Numbered from the stretch's first letter, positions 35,291 to 45,700 are shown. The stretch: 64,000 nt of DNA from Pseudodesulfovibrio nedwellii (GCF_027923765.1 NZ_AP026709.1:2723501-2787500); one strand, 5' to 3'. Made by a program: numbers and translations. The notes: generated by a model from the letters alone, not told the origin.

Positions 35291-35518
35291 TTGGTTGAGA
35301 TTGGTATGATATGGTGCATGTTGGGTGATCAACTGTTGTATCTCGTTTTTTGACAGGGCATACGGAAGAGTAACGAATTGCCGTTGTCGGTGGTATTTTA
35401 TGTCTATATGGAATGTGTCGTTACAGGCGAAACGCTTGATGCAACAGGCTTCCGGCAGTTTACAACTATCATGATCTCCGGTAGGAAAATGACGGCTTAC
35501 CAACAATAAAGACACACT

Positions 35519-37723
35519 ATGAATGAATTCCATTTTCGTACCCGCGACGACCTTTTTTTCACCTTGTGTGTGATTTTGGGGTGCCTTTGTGTGTGGCCGA
35601 TTTCTTCGGCCCGGGCCGACACCCCTTCCCCGCTTGTGATCAACGAGGTTTTCGTTGATGGATCGTCAAATTATCCCGACTGGATAGAGCTGTATAATAG
35701 AGGTGATGTACCTCTTTCGCTTAAGGGATATATCCTGACGAAAAATGTTGAGGAACAACAGTGGCCTATTCGGGCGGATTTTGTTTGTCCTCCGCGTGGC
35801 TACAAAGTCTTTTATTGCGACAAAAAAGACCGCTACGATCATACCTCTTTCCGGCTGACCAGTGTCACCGGAGAAGTAGGGCTTTTTTCTCCCGAAGGCG
35901 AACTGATTGATTCCGTTTCTTACAATGATCTTCCGCGATTTACCTCGCTGGGTAGATGGCCCGATGGTGGCGATACTTTTTATATTCACGCCAGCCCAAC
36001 TAAAGGGAGCGCTAATCAGGAAAGTTTGGTTCTCCTCGCCGTGGACACAGATATTCCCATCCTCTTTTCCCCTCCCGGAGGCCAGTACGAGGACGTGGTC
36101 GAACTGAATGTCTCAGTTCCGGAAGGCATGCAGGTCCGATATACCACGGACGGCACCATCCCAGAGGCTACATCGCTTCTTTTGACCGGTTCCATTTCCC
36201 TTTCGGAAACGACCGTTATTCGGGTTGCTGCAGTCTCGTCGGAAGGGAAGGTTCTTGCCCGAAAGATCAGCTCCTACATTGTGAATGAACCGGGAAATCT
36301 TCCTGTGGTTTCTGTTGTCACGGCTCCGAAAAATCTGTGGAACTCGGAAATCGGTATATATACGGAGGGCGATTCGCCTCAAAAAGGTGAAAGCTTTGCA
36401 CCAAACTGGAGTAATAACTGGCGTAGGCCGGTACATATAGAGTTCTTTTCAGCTGTCGAGAATTGGTCGGTGGACGGTAAAACCCGCATTTTTGGTGGGG
36501 CTTCTCGTGGTCGGCCACAAAAATCCTTTGCCGTGTATACAACAAGCAAAAAGGAACCGTACGGTCTTCAGCGTCAGCTTTTCCCTCACGTTGAAAGGGA
36601 AAACTACGCCGGTTTCATTCTTCGTAACGGCGGCGACGCTTGGCTGCGGACACAGATTCGGGACGCGTTCATTCAGTCTTTGGTGGAAAACCGGGTTGCC
36701 TGTGATACCATGCCTTACCGGCCTGTTGTCGTATATCTCAATGGCTCCTATTGGGGTGTCTACGGGCTGCGGGAATTCATGATGCGTAAGAATCTGCTTG
36801 CTCGCCATGATTTACCCATTCAGCGTATTTCCCTGATGGACGGCGGAGGACAGGTTGCCTCGGCAAAAGGACCTTTTGCCAACATGGGGCCTATTCCGGT
36901 CGAAGGAGATTATAAGCCTGCCTTGTCGCAGTTGGATGTTGATGCTTTTCTGGATTATCTGGCAGTGGAGTTGTATTCCGGCAATCCTGATTGGCCTGAC
37001 GGAAACATCAAGTGCTGGCGACCTGAGTCAAAAGAGATCAAATGGCAATGGATACTTTTCGACCTTGATCGGGGGTTTAACGGCAAGCGCGGAAAAGGCC
37101 CGGAAGTTGATCCGTTTACAAAGCTCTATCAACGGCAGGGCGGGCGCGGTCTCATGTTTGCGCAGTTGGCAGAAAACACGCAGTTTGTTAAAGATTTTTG
37201 TGGGCGCCTGATTGTACATATGCTGACCACCTTCGATCCTGACAGATCAATGGCTATTCTTGATCGTATTGCCGGTGACATTCGTCCTGAAATGCAGCGA
37301 CATATCGATCGATGGCGGTGGGACTGGAAGCCGGACAGACTGTTCATGACTGTGGGCGATTGGGAACAGAACCTTGAAGGCCTTCGCGAGTATTGTCGAC
37401 AAAGACCACAGGCCATGCTGTTGATTCTTGATAAACGATTTGCTGTTGGTAAACCGGTATATACGAAGATACGCATTGATAAGCAGGGTGAAGGAATGAT
37501 CGTTGCGGAGGGTGTCCCGCTTAATGACGGCATCCTGCAGGGGCTTGTCCCTGAAAATATGGAGATTACCATCTCTGCAATTCCGGCCCCCGGATATATT
37601 TTTGCGGGTTGGAAAATGACCCCGGGCATTAAGCAGCCACAAATACACATACAGGCAGGCAAGGCATTTACGGACTGTGCCCTGTTCAAGCCGTCTATAG
37701 TCCAAGAGCAACATAATGAGTAA
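35519..37723 (+). CDS. Exported CotH-kinase protein with lamin-tail and chitobiase-like domains
   Basis: 734 residues, with a signal segment (~14-33). Domains in order: lamin-tail domain (~35-150, LVINEVFVDGSSNYPDWIELYN), chitobiase/HEX C-terminal domain (~185-255, MQVRYTTDGTIPEAT), CotH kinase-like domain (~265-610, with YWGVYGLREFMMR and WQWILFDLDRGF), and a final InlB-B-like repeat (IFAGWKM). CotH phosphorylates spore-coat protein in Bacillus; the role in Gram-negatives is unknown. It overlaps the DUF4956 gene by 8 bases and forms a three-gene unit with a VTC protein. Confidence 0.85.
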   Translation: MNEFHFRTRDDLFFTLCVILGCLCVWPISSARADTPSPLVINEVFVDGSSNYPDWIELYNRGDVPLSLKGYILTKNVEEQQWPIRADFVCPPRGYKVFYCDKKDRYDHTSFRLTSVTGEVGLFSPEGELIDSVSYNDLPRFTSLGRWPDGGDTFYIHASPTKGSANQESLVLLAVDTDIPILFSPPGGQYEDVVELNVSVPEGMQVRYTTDGTIPEATSLLLTGSISLSETTVIRVAAVSSEGKVLARKISSYIVNEPGNLPVVSVVTAPKNLWNSEIGIYTEGDSPQKGESFAPNWSNNWRRPVHIEFFSAVENWSVDGKTRIFGGASRGRPQKSFAVYTTSKKEPYGLQRQLFPHVERENYAGFILRNGGDAWLRTQIRDAFIQSLVENRVACDTMPYRPVVVYLNGSYWGVYGLREFMMRKNLLARHDLPIQRISLMDGGGQVASAKGPFANMGPIPVEGDYKPALSQLDVDAFLDYLAVELYSGNPDWPDGNIKCWRPESKEIKWQWILFDLDRGFNGKRGKGPEVDPFTKLYQRQGGRGLMFAQLAENTQFVKDFCGRLIVHMLTTFDPDRSMAILDRIAGDIRPEMQRHIDRWRWDWKPDRLFMTVGDWEQNLEGLREYCRQRPQAMLLILDKRFAVGKPVYTKIRIDKQGEGMIVAEGVPLNDGILQGLVPENMEITISAIPAPGYIFAGWKMTPGIKQPQIHIQAGKAFTDCALFKPSIVQEQHNE

Positions 37724-38648
37724 TACTTTTTCGTTTATGGGCAGTAAAACCCGTTTCCTCGGTTGTCTGGTCGGAGCGGTGTCGGCGGCTTCATCTTTTG
37801 CCATCAACAATGCGGCCAGCCGAGGCGATTTGTCCCGTTTGCTGAATGAACTGCCTGTTGCCGTGGGAATTGGGCTTGTTCTCGGAGTCGTCTACTTCGT
37901 GGCTATGCAACGGGTGTTGCCGAAGTTGGCTCAGGATCAGGTTGATGAAATCTGGTCCGGGTTGACATGGTTCAACATCAGCGGCTTGTCTCTTTGGGCA
38001 GGGATATTGCCGATTCCCACTCAGTATATTGAATTTTGCGTAGGGTTTGTTTTTAGCGGTGGTTGTGCGCGGTTGGTGGCTTCCGTTTACACTGTTTTTG
38101 GTGCCTCCCTTTCCAATCGTAAGCGTTTCGCCAATACTTTTGTGATGCTTGCCTTGACGATTATGCTTGTCATTTCCGTGGTCAAGGCGTCCCTCGCTCT
38201 TTCCCTTGGTCTTGTTGGTGCTCTTTCCATTATTCGCTTCAGAACGGCCATTAAAGAACCGGAAGAGCTTGCTTTTCTCTTTTTCACCGTCGCCATTGGA
38301 CTGGGATTCGGTGCCGGAAAATTCGGTATTACTCTGGCTGCCTTCTGGGCTATCTGCATCGGTTTCATTTTGTTCCGTAAAATTCGAGCAAACAAACATA
38401 TGGAAAATGCGTATCTCGTGACTCTGTATGGTCCCGGAAAAGACCTACTTTCTTCGGTCTCGAGTTTTCTGGACAAGAATGAGGTGGCCTATGAGTTTAC
38501 CCGTCTTGAGACAAGCGACACTTCAAGTCATGTCAGCTTTCTTGTGGAGATCAATACCATTCAGATTCTCGAAGTGCTGGGGCAGCAATTTCGGGAGCAA
38601 TATCCCGATGCCAACATGACGATTGTTCAGGCAAGGAATCTTATCTAA
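37716..38648 (+). CDS. DUF4956 integral membrane protein
   Basis: 310 residues. Six or so membrane helices precede a cytosolic ~80-residue C-terminal domain. The DUF4956 signature LGLVGALSIIRFRTAIKEPEELAFLFFTVAIGLGFGAG is present at ~165-205. The family almost always sits beside VTC-domain and CotH genes, as here, which suggests a membrane partner of a polyphosphate-making or phosphoryl-transfer system. It overlaps both neighbours (8 bases upstream; TAATG downstream). Confidence 0.88.
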   Translation: MSNTFSFMGSKTRFLGCLVGAVSAASSFAINNAASRGDLSRLLNELPVAVGIGLVLGVVYFVAMQRVLPKLAQDQVDEIWSGLTWFNISGLSLWAGILPIPTQYIEFCVGFVFSGGCARLVASVYTVFGASLSNRKRFANTFVMLALTIMLVISVVKASLALSLGLVGALSIIRFRTAIKEPEELAFLFFTVAIGLGFGAGKFGITLAAFWAICIGFILFRKIRANKHMENAYLVTLYGPGKDLLSSVSSFLDKNEVAYEFTRLETSDTSSHVSFLVEINTIQILEVLGQQFREQYPDANMTIVQARNLI

Positions 38649-39328
38649 TGAACACGGCCAGCACGGACGGAACCCGTTCCTGTCGCTATGAAAGGAAGTT
38701 CATTGTTCCGTTGCATATGGTGCAGAATCTGGCCTCGATTTTGCGGTACAGCAGTTTTGGTTTCAAAGAGATATTTGCTGAACGGATCGTCAATAATATC
38801 TATTTTGATACGCCGATGTTTCGTTTCTACAACGAGAACGTTCAAGGTGTTGCAGAGCGAAAGAAACTGCGTATTCGTTGGTATGGAGATACAACTTTGG
38901 CCAAGGAATGCCGCTTTGAGATAAAGCGCAAGGTGGGCGCTGCCGGTTTCAAGGATGTTTTTCCCATCTCGTTGCAACCCGGCGACCTTGCGACATTTTC
39001 CTTTTCAAATACGCTCGCACTTCCAGAGGATGTCAAATTGCAGTTGGCAGAAACGCGACCCGCCTTGTTCAATCGCTATAGGCGGCGGTATTTCCTCTCT
39101 GCCGATGAAAGATTTCGGGCGACAATGGATTATGACCTTCGGTATTCACACCCTAGCGTTATCGAACGCTCCGGTAATTTCGGCAGCCTTGATGGGGAAG
39201 CGGTTCTGGAGCTTAAATATAATCATGAGTTTGATATGGATGCTTCTCCCGTTGTGGATGAATTTCCGTTCTTCTTTTCGAAAAAATCTAAGTACGTCAG
39301 TGGAATAGACGAAGTCTATTCGCATTAA
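38648..39328 (+). CDS. VTC-domain protein, probable polyphosphate polymerase
   Basis: 226 residues, a triphosphate-tunnel fold. Basic strands typical of VTC4 are visible: YERKFIV, YFDTP, KLRIRWYG, RFEIKRK, RYRRRYF and the acidic LELKYN. In yeast Vtc4 this tunnel makes polyphosphate from ATP. The start overlaps the DUF4956 stop. It is the last gene of the CotH-DUF4956-VTC operon, closed by a terminator. Confidence 0.9.
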   Translation: MNTASTDGTRSCRYERKFIVPLHMVQNLASILRYSSFGFKEIFAERIVNNIYFDTPMFRFYNENVQGVAERKKLRIRWYGDTTLAKECRFEIKRKVGAAGFKDVFPISLQPGDLATFSFSNTLALPEDVKLQLAETRPALFNRYRRRYFLSADERFRATMDYDLRYSHPSVIERSGNFGSLDGEAVLELKYNHEFDMDASPVVDEFPFFFSKKSKYVSGIDEVYSH

Positions 39329-39345
39329 TGCGCTACCTGCAAAAG

Positions 39346-39378
39346 AAGAGGGCGAGTGATTTCTCACTCAGCCCTTTG
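39346..39378. terminator. Bidirectional terminator
   Basis: AGGGCGAGTGA-TTTC-TCACTCAGCCCT with A and T runs, shared by the VTC gene (plus) and the LysE gene (minus). Confidence 0.88.
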
Positions 39379-39409
39379 TCTCGTCGTGGTCCGTTTAAGA
39401 AATGTGTCG

Positions 39410-40012
39410 CTACGCGAATACAAGATAGATGTGATCGTATGCCATTTCCAAAGCAACGATGATCAAGATCGCTCCCATGATGTAATTCAGCCATTTAATG
39501 TAAACGGGATTTTCGAAATATTTGGAAACCCTCGAACCTGCAAAGGCGTAGACGAACGGTGCACCGAAACCGAGAGCGCCGAGTCCCATGGACCACACCG
39601 CGATTTCACTTCCCCCGATTCCTGCTGCCGGAAATTGAACGGCTGTTACCGGAAGAACGACGACAAAGGTTTTCGGATTCAGGAGTTGCATCAAAAGTCC
39701 GTCTCGAAATGTGAGGTTGCTTGCGCTGCTGCTGTTGTGCGATATGTCGATATTTGACGAGATAATTTTGCAGGCAAGGTAGAGGATAAAACCGACGCCC
39801 GCGGTGGCGATGAACGGCATGGCGTTTTCGTTGATTACGGCACTGCCCGTGTAGCCGATCAAGAGAAACCATATGCTCAGAGCTGCCGCCACCCCGAGAG
39901 AGAAAGGAATGTGTGCGTTGAATCGCTGTTGCATTCCGTTCTTCAGACTGAGGATGTTCACGGGGCCGGGAGTATACATTACCCCCACGCAGAAAAGTAT
40001 AATCCCGAGCAT
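39410..40012 (-). CDS. LysE-family amino-acid exporter
   Basis: 200 residues, six membrane helices, with the family start TPGPVNILSLKNGMQQ and the conserved LLMQLLNPKTFVVVLPV. LysE/RhtB proteins export amino acids or related small molecules. It follows the AraC gene by 10 bases, so the regulator probably controls it. Confidence 0.88.
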   Translation of the reverse strand: MLGIILFCVGVMYTPGPVNILSLKNGMQQRFNAHIPFSLGVAAALSIWFLLIGYTGSAVINENAMPFIATAGVGFILYLACKIISSNIDISHNSSSASNLTFRDGLLMQLLNPKTFVVVLPVTAVQFPAAGIGGSEIAVWSMGLGALGFGAPFVYAFAGSRVSKYFENPVYIKWLNYIMGAILIIVALEMAYDHIYLVFA

Positions 40013-40022
40013 GTGGTTGTCC

Positions 40023-40856
40023 TTATTTCGTCAATTGAAGCAGGTATTGCTTGGGGGTGATCCCATAGGAACGTTTGAAATGGCGATTCAAGTGGCTCAC
40101 ATCAAAAAAACCGAAATCCTGCGCAATGTGGGAAAGTGATTCGTTTGTTCCGAGAGCGTCTTTCACCCTGTTAATCTTGTGGTTGAGTATGTACTGGTGC
40201 GGCGTCAATCCGAATTGGCTTCGGAACAAACGGATGAAATGATATTTCGAAATATTTGCCACCATACTAAGATCATTGATTGAAATATCTTCCGTGATGT
40301 TGTCATGGATGTACTCTGTGGCCTTCAACAGCAGCGTGTCCTTATTGCTTATCCAGGAATCTGGCCTGAAAATGCCCATTCTTTGGGCAATTCGTTGCGC
40401 TATTTTGTACAGAGAGTGTTCGTATTCAAGAGAAGAGTGCCCTGTCTCATCAACGAGCTGAGACGTTTTCAGAATCAAGGATTGCAGAATATTGTCGGTA
40501 AAATGGTTTTCCGAAAGTCGGAATTCCGTTTTATTCAACGCTGTGGCACTCCCTAAAAGCGGGTAAAAGTCTTTTGGGTCGAGGTAGAGCATCGTATATT
40601 TCAACGTGTTGTCGTTTCCGGGATTACCATTATGCACATCGCCGGGGTTAAACAGAATAATGTTGCCCGGAGAGCTTCTAAACTCGCTGCCGTTGCAAGA
40701 AAATTCCTGAATTCCTCCAGTCGTGACCCCGAGGGCCAATTCTTCGTGGGCGTGTTTAGAATAGGAAAAATCCGACATGACAGCATTGAGGACCGTCATG
40801 TTGATATCACTCTTGGCGTTTGCAAAATGAAAATGATTTGATTGTATTTTTGCCAT
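40023..40856 (-). CDS. AraC-family transcriptional regulator
   Basis: 277 residues: an N-terminal cupin ligand domain (SKHAHEELALGVTTGGIQEF, FNPGDVHNGNPG) and two C-terminal helix-turn-helix motifs (ISINDLSMVANISKYHFIRLFRSQFGLTPHQYI; IAQDFGFFDVSHLNRHFKRSYGITP). Such AraC-LysE pairs usually regulate export of an amino acid that the cupin domain senses. The ligand is unknown. Confidence 0.9.
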   Translation of the reverse strand: MAKIQSNHFHFANAKSDINMTVLNAVMSDFSYSKHAHEELALGVTTGGIQEFSCNGSEFRSSPGNIILFNPGDVHNGNPGNDNTLKYTMLYLDPKDFYPLLGSATALNKTEFRLSENHFTDNILQSLILKTSQLVDETGHSSLEYEHSLYKIAQRIAQRMGIFRPDSWISNKDTLLLKATEYIHDNITEDISINDLSMVANISKYHFIRLFRSQFGLTPHQYILNHKINRVKDALGTNESLSHIAQDFGFFDVSHLNRHFKRSYGITPKQYLLQLTK

Positions 40857-41210
40857 TTCTCAACCTCTATTCTTCCAATATCAATAAATGGCTTACAAGG
40901 GAAAATCTTGGACAAAATTGCTCAATTGGCTTTTCCCTCACGCGATGGATTGAATCCTCCGTACAATGCCAACGAGCGAAAGTCTTGTGGTCATCAAAGC
41001 TTGTGACAACGGCTTTTGTTTTGAGGCCCCATTCCCACCCGGTCGTGATTGAGCCTTGTAGGGGGTGTCTTGTTTGTTGAATGAGGGGAGATTTCTTTAA
41101 TTCTTTAAAGTACTGGTTCTGCACCATGCAATAATTGACTGTCCTTGTTTTCTTGCTTAAATGCTCTCATCGAAATCACGATATTTAAGTAATTTAACAA
41201 AGGTATTGTA
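40857..41210. other. Divergent intergenic region, no gene seen
   Basis: 354 bases between the AraC gene (minus) and the nucleoside-permease-family gene (plus). It must hold both promoters; no confident element is visible. AATTTAACAAAGGTATTG just before 41211 contains only a weak ribosome site (AAAGG). Confidence 0.6.
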
Positions 41211-42212
41211 ATGAAACAGCTGAAAGTATGGGGAATTGCTGCAGTGCTGCTCGTGAGCATGGTGAGCGCGTCCATGGCTGCCGAGCCGGTGAAGGTCAAA
41301 GTGTTTGTGGGAGCTCAGTTCGAAATTGGAAAGATGGCTGGGGATAAGGCCGGAGAGTTCCAGCATTGGTACGAAGGGTATCTCAAAGACGCCAAGGAAT
41401 ACAAGGTTGTCGGTGCCGAGCACCCCGTATGGGTTAACAAAGACGGTGTGGCCGGAAGCGTTCTGGGAATGGGCAAAGTTCGTAGTTCTTCAAGCATGAC
41501 TGCCATTCTCGTTGATCCCCGATTCGATTTTTCCGACACATATTTCATCATTACGGGTTGTGCCGGTACACCCCCGCGCGCTGGTACGGTGGCTGCCGTA
41601 TTCTGGGCAGATTATCTGGTCGATTACGATTTGGGACATCGCTGGGGAGCCGGTGAGGTTGCCGAAGGCCAGCCGTTGTTTTCTGTTCGCAAAGGGTATG
41701 AGTCGGTGCGGACGATCAAACTCAATCAGAAACTTGTTCAACGTGCTTTTGAGCTGACCAAGGATACACCTCTTCAGGATTCCGACACTTCCAAGAATTA
41801 TCGCAAGAATTATCCCGACAAAATGGCACAGCGTTCGCCTTTTGTTGGTGTGGGAACACACGTCGCAAGCGATACGTTTTTTCATGGTCCCACCTTGTCC
41901 AAGGAAGCCCAGTATGTCTGTGATGTCAACGGAGCAGGTACCTACGTAATAACGGAAATGGAAGGAGTCGCTGTGGGCTACGTTATCACGAAGTTCGGGC
42001 ATGGCGATCGAGTGTTGAGTCTTCGTACGGCAGTGAATTTCGATCAGGGTAATCCCAACGAGACCACGTTGGAACACCTCGATCCTGCACCAGGCAACTA
42101 CCCCGGCGGTTTCTCTACCGGTATCAAGAACGCCTATGTCGTTGGTTCCCGTTTTGTGAATGAAGTCATTGCACATTGGAGCGAGTGGAAGGATGGCGTA
42201 CCCGCCAAATAG
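41211..42212 (+). CDS. Purine nucleoside permease (NUP) family periplasmic protein
   Basis: 333 residues with a signal peptide (AAVLLVSMVSASMAA). The body is NUP-family: FGAQFEIG-type start, ITGCAGTPPRAGTVAAVFWADYLVDYDLGHR, GVGTHVASDTFFHG and YVITEMEGVAVGYV. The fold resembles purine nucleoside phosphorylase; the fungal founder is linked with nucleoside uptake, while bacterial members are exported with unproven function. Monocistronic, with a strong terminator. Confidence 0.88.
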   Translation: MKQLKVWGIAAVLLVSMVSASMAAEPVKVKVFVGAQFEIGKMAGDKAGEFQHWYEGYLKDAKEYKVVGAEHPVWVNKDGVAGSVLGMGKVRSSSSMTAILVDPRFDFSDTYFIITGCAGTPPRAGTVAAVFWADYLVDYDLGHRWGAGEVAEGQPLFSVRKGYESVRTIKLNQKLVQRAFELTKDTPLQDSDTSKNYRKNYPDKMAQRSPFVGVGTHVASDTFFHGPTLSKEAQYVCDVNGAGTYVITEMEGVAVGYVITKFGHGDRVLSLRTAVNFDQGNPNETTLEHLDPAPGNYPGGFSTGIKNAYVVGSRFVNEVIAHWSEWKDGVPAK

Positions 42213-42235
42213 CCATTTTGTTCCTAAGAACAAAT

Positions 42236-42272
42236 AATAAGGGGCCAACACCATGTGTTGGCCCCTTTTTTA
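42236..42272 (+). terminator. Rho-independent terminator
   Basis: AAGGGGCCAACAC-CATG-GTGTTGGCCCCTTTTTT, 12-bp stem plus T-run. Between here and 42538 there is an AT-rich stretch with a GCACCACT-CCCA-AGTGGTGC hairpin at ~42415-42434 but no convincing gene. Confidence 0.94.
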
Positions 42273-42538
42273 TGACTGTTGAATTTCTGTCGGTTCAGCT
42301 CTGACGATCCAGCCTGTTTTTTTATCTTCCATATGACTTCGATTCTATCGAAATTTTCAGGGCCTATAAACAGCTCCGTTTTTATCCTTTCGAAATCTTT
42401 AGAATCTATAAGCAGCACCACTCCCAAGTGGTGCATAACCTTGTGTAAGTTGGTTTCTTTTGCCGCTCTCTTAGATTCCTCATATCTATCAACGCCTTTT
42501 GTACATGAAGTATAAAAGCAAGGCTAAGGAGGTGCATT

Positions 42539-42769
42539 ATGGCACACAATGGAAAACCGATAACAGCGCGGAGCACAGCCGATCTTCCTTTTGGAGGGCT
42601 TGGGGTGTCTCTTGAGGCGTGTGAAGAGTATGCCGAAACGCTGGATGTTCAAGTATTTGCTTGGGCTCCAGCTTCTATTTTCGATGGCATGGCTTTTCAT
42701 GAGCCTCCTGTGGCGCTCTCTGGCTATAGACTCCTCACAGTACTTGGCTGTGAGATTCGTGGAAGATAA
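42539..42769 (+). CDS. Small ORF with strong ribosome site upstream of fdhA (uncertain)
   Basis: 76 residues (MAHNGKPITARSTADLPFGG and on), preceded by AAGGAGG 6 bases before the ATG, the strongest ribosome site in this operon. The sequence has no recognised domain, no membrane helix and a rather neutral composition. It overlaps a second small frame (42630-42794) that encodes a membrane helix. Both cannot easily be constrained at once; this frame could be a leader or the front part of a frameshifted gene whose end is the other frame. Confidence 0.35.
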   Translation: MAHNGKPITARSTADLPFGGLGVSLEACEEYAETLDVQVFAWAPASIFDGMAFHEPPVALSGYRLLTVLGCEIRGR

Positions 42770-42794
42770 TAACAGATCAAGGATTACGGAATGA
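42630..42794 (+). CDS. Small single-helix membrane protein overlapping fdhA start (uncertain)
   Basis: 54 residues with a basic start (PKRWMFKYL), one hydrophobic helix (LLGLQLLFSMAWLFMSLLW) and a charged tail. Its TGA overlaps the fdhA ATG (ATGA), as in coupled genes. No known formate-dehydrogenase subunit matches it, and the ribosome site is weak (GAAGAG next to the ATG). The overlap and membrane-helix character make it a better candidate than the other frame. Confidence 0.45.
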   Translation: MPKRWMFKYLLGLQLLFSMAWLFMSLLWRSLAIDSSQYLAVRFVEDNNRSRITE

Positions 42795-45700
42795 AATTGA
42801 ATCGTCGTGACTTTGTAAAGCTGTCTTCATCAGCAGCCCTTGGCGTAGCCTTTGCTGGCCTCGGTACTGGATGTAAAAGAACAGCGGTCGATAAATTTGC
42901 TCAGATGAAGCCTGAATGGAGCAAACAAACTACTTCTGTTTGTGCTTATTGTTCTGTTGGTTGTGGATTGTTGGTTACTACTTCTTTAGAGACAAAAAGA
43001 GCCATCAATGTGGAAGGAAATCCCGACCACCCCATTAATGAAGGTTCTCTCTGTGCAAAGGGCGCAAGCTCTATTCAGATGACCGAAAACGATTTGCGTA
43101 CAGGCAAATGTCTTCACCGCGCACCGTATTCTGGTGAGTGGGAAGAAAAAAGCTGGGACTGGTGTAAAAAACGCATCGCCAAGCTTGCTAAAGAATCCCG
43201 CGATAAATCTTTCCTAGAAAAGAACGATAAAGGCCAAGTCGTTAACCGTAACATGGGTGTAGCTTCGCTTGGTTCTGCTGCATTGGACAACGAAGAATGT
43301 TACGCTATGCACGCATTTATGCGTTCTCAAGGCATTGTATACCTCGAACATCAGGCACGTATCTGACACAGTGCAACTGTTGCGGCTCTGGGAGAGTCGT
43401 TCGGACGCGGTGCGATGACCAATCACTGGAATGATTTACAGAATAGTGATTGTATTTTGATTATGGGTAGCAATGCTGCCGAAAACCATCCCATTTCCTT
43501 CAAATGGGCTTTGAAAGCGCAAGCCAAGGGCGGAAAGATCATTCATGTTGATCCACGTTTTACACGTACCTCCGCTCGTTCCGACAAGCATATTGCGCTT
43601 CGTTCCGGTTCTGATATCGCCGTTCTTGGCGGTATGATTAAGTATATTATTGATAATAAACGTTATTTCCTCGAATATATGCGTGATTACACCAACGCTT
43701 CTTTCATCGTTGGTACAGAGTACAAATATGAGGATGGCATCTTCTCTGGGTTTGATCCTGAAACTGCCTCTTATGATAAATCAAAATGGGCATTTGAAAA
43801 GGACGCAAATGGCGTCGCTAAAATGGACAAATCCTTGGAACATCCACGTTGTGTTTTTCAAATCATGAAAAAACATTACGAACGTTATACTTTAGATAAC
43901 GTTTCAAGAATGTCGGGTATTTCCCCTGAAGATTTGACTGAACTTTACGAATTGTACTCTGCTACTGGTACTGCGAAAAAAGCTGGTACTATCATGTACG
44001 CAATGGGCTGGACTCAGCATTCCGTAGGGGTGCAGAACATCCGCGCCATGGCTATGATCCAGCTCATGCTTGGCAATATTGGTATCGCTGGTGGTGGTGT
44101 TAACGCACTGCGCGGCGAATGCAACGTTCAGGGGTCTACCGACTACGCTCTTCTTTATCATATTCTCCCTGGATACATCGCAACTCCACTTGCTGGGCTG
44201 GACACTCTCGATCAGTACAACAAGAAGTTTGCGCCTGTAACCAAGGACCCAAAGAGTGCAAACTGGTGGCAAAACTATCCTAAGTACTCTGCAAGTTTGC
44301 TCAAAGCTATGTATTCTGATGATGATCCAAAAGATGCCTATAGCTACTTGCCAAAGTTGGAAAACCATAAAGCAAGTGAATACTCTTGGATTCCACTTAT
44401 CGACCGTATGTACAATGGCGGATTCACTGGTGCATGGATTTGGGGCATGAACCCCGCATGCTCCGGCCCTGACTCTGTAAAAACACGTAAGGCTCTTGCT
44501 GAGCTTGACTGGATGGTAAACGTCAACGTCTTTGACTGTGAAACATCGAGTTTTTGGAAGGGTCCTGGAATGGATCCAGCCAAAGTTAAAACTGAAACAT
44601 TCTTTATCCCTTGCGCAACAGCACTCGAAAAAGAAGGCTCAGTTTCAAACTCTGGTCGTTGGATGCAGTGGCGCTATGCTGGTCCAGAACCCAAAGATGG
44701 CGTACTTACAGATGGTCACTACTTCCACGAATTGTGGGAAGAAATGGCTCACCTCTACGAGAAAGAAGGTGGAGCACATCCCGAACCTATTACCCGCATG
44801 AGCTTCGACAACATGTGTGTAGAAAATGCCCATGGTCACATGGAATTTAGCGCACAACAAACCGCAAGACTCATTAACGGTTGGTTCACCAAAGATACTG
44901 TCGTCAAAGGTAAGCAGTTCAAGAAAGGTCAGCAAGTTCCTAGCTTTGCATACCTCCAGGATGATGGTTCCACCACGTCTGGTAACTGGCTCTATTCTAA
45001 CTCTGTGAGCGACACAGAAAATAAATCTGAACGCCACAATTCCAGTCAGTCTCCTTTGCAGAAAAAGATTGGTTTGTTCCCGAACTGGACATGGTGCTGG
45101 CCTGTCAACCGTCGTATCCTCTATAATAGAGCATCCGTCGATCCACAGGGTAAACCCTGGAACCCGGAACGAGTTGTTATCGAGTGGAACGGTAAGAAAT
45201 GGGAAGGCGACGTCCCTGACGGTGGCTGGGCTCCAGGAACCAAGCATCCGTTTATCATGCGCAAAAACGGCTTCGGTCAGCTCTTTGGACCAGGTCGCGC
45301 GGATGGTCCCCTGCCCGAATACTACGAGCCATTGGAATGTCCTGTTAAAGAACATCCTTTCTCTAGCACTCTCCACAACCCAACTGCGGTTCAAGTACAC
45401 AGCGAAGAGAAAGCTGTCTGTGATCCACGCTACCCATTCGTTGGTACTACTTACCGCGTGACCGAACATTGGCAAACAGGGTCTATGACTCGCTGGTGTG
45501 ACTGGTTGGTAGAGGCTGAACCACAAATGTTTGTTGAAATCAGCCCTCAACTCGCTGAACTTCGCGGCATTGAAAATGGTGAAAAAGTTACCATCGAAAG
45601 TGTTCGTGGTTCTTTATGGGCAATCGCAATGGTTACCGAACGGGTTCAGCCATTCAAAATTGATGGTACCGACGTTCATATGGTCGGTATGCCATGGCAC

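Noticed and set aside
42224-42436. 70-residue minus-strand frame (LLIDSKDFERIKTELFIG and on)
   Set aside because: It looks mildly protein-like but runs into the strong terminator at 42236-42272 and has no ribosome site.
43364-43366. Frameshift or nonsense mutation splitting fdhA
   Set aside because: The TGA sits exactly at the catalytic selenocysteine position and has a SECIS-like hairpin, so it is a recoded codon.
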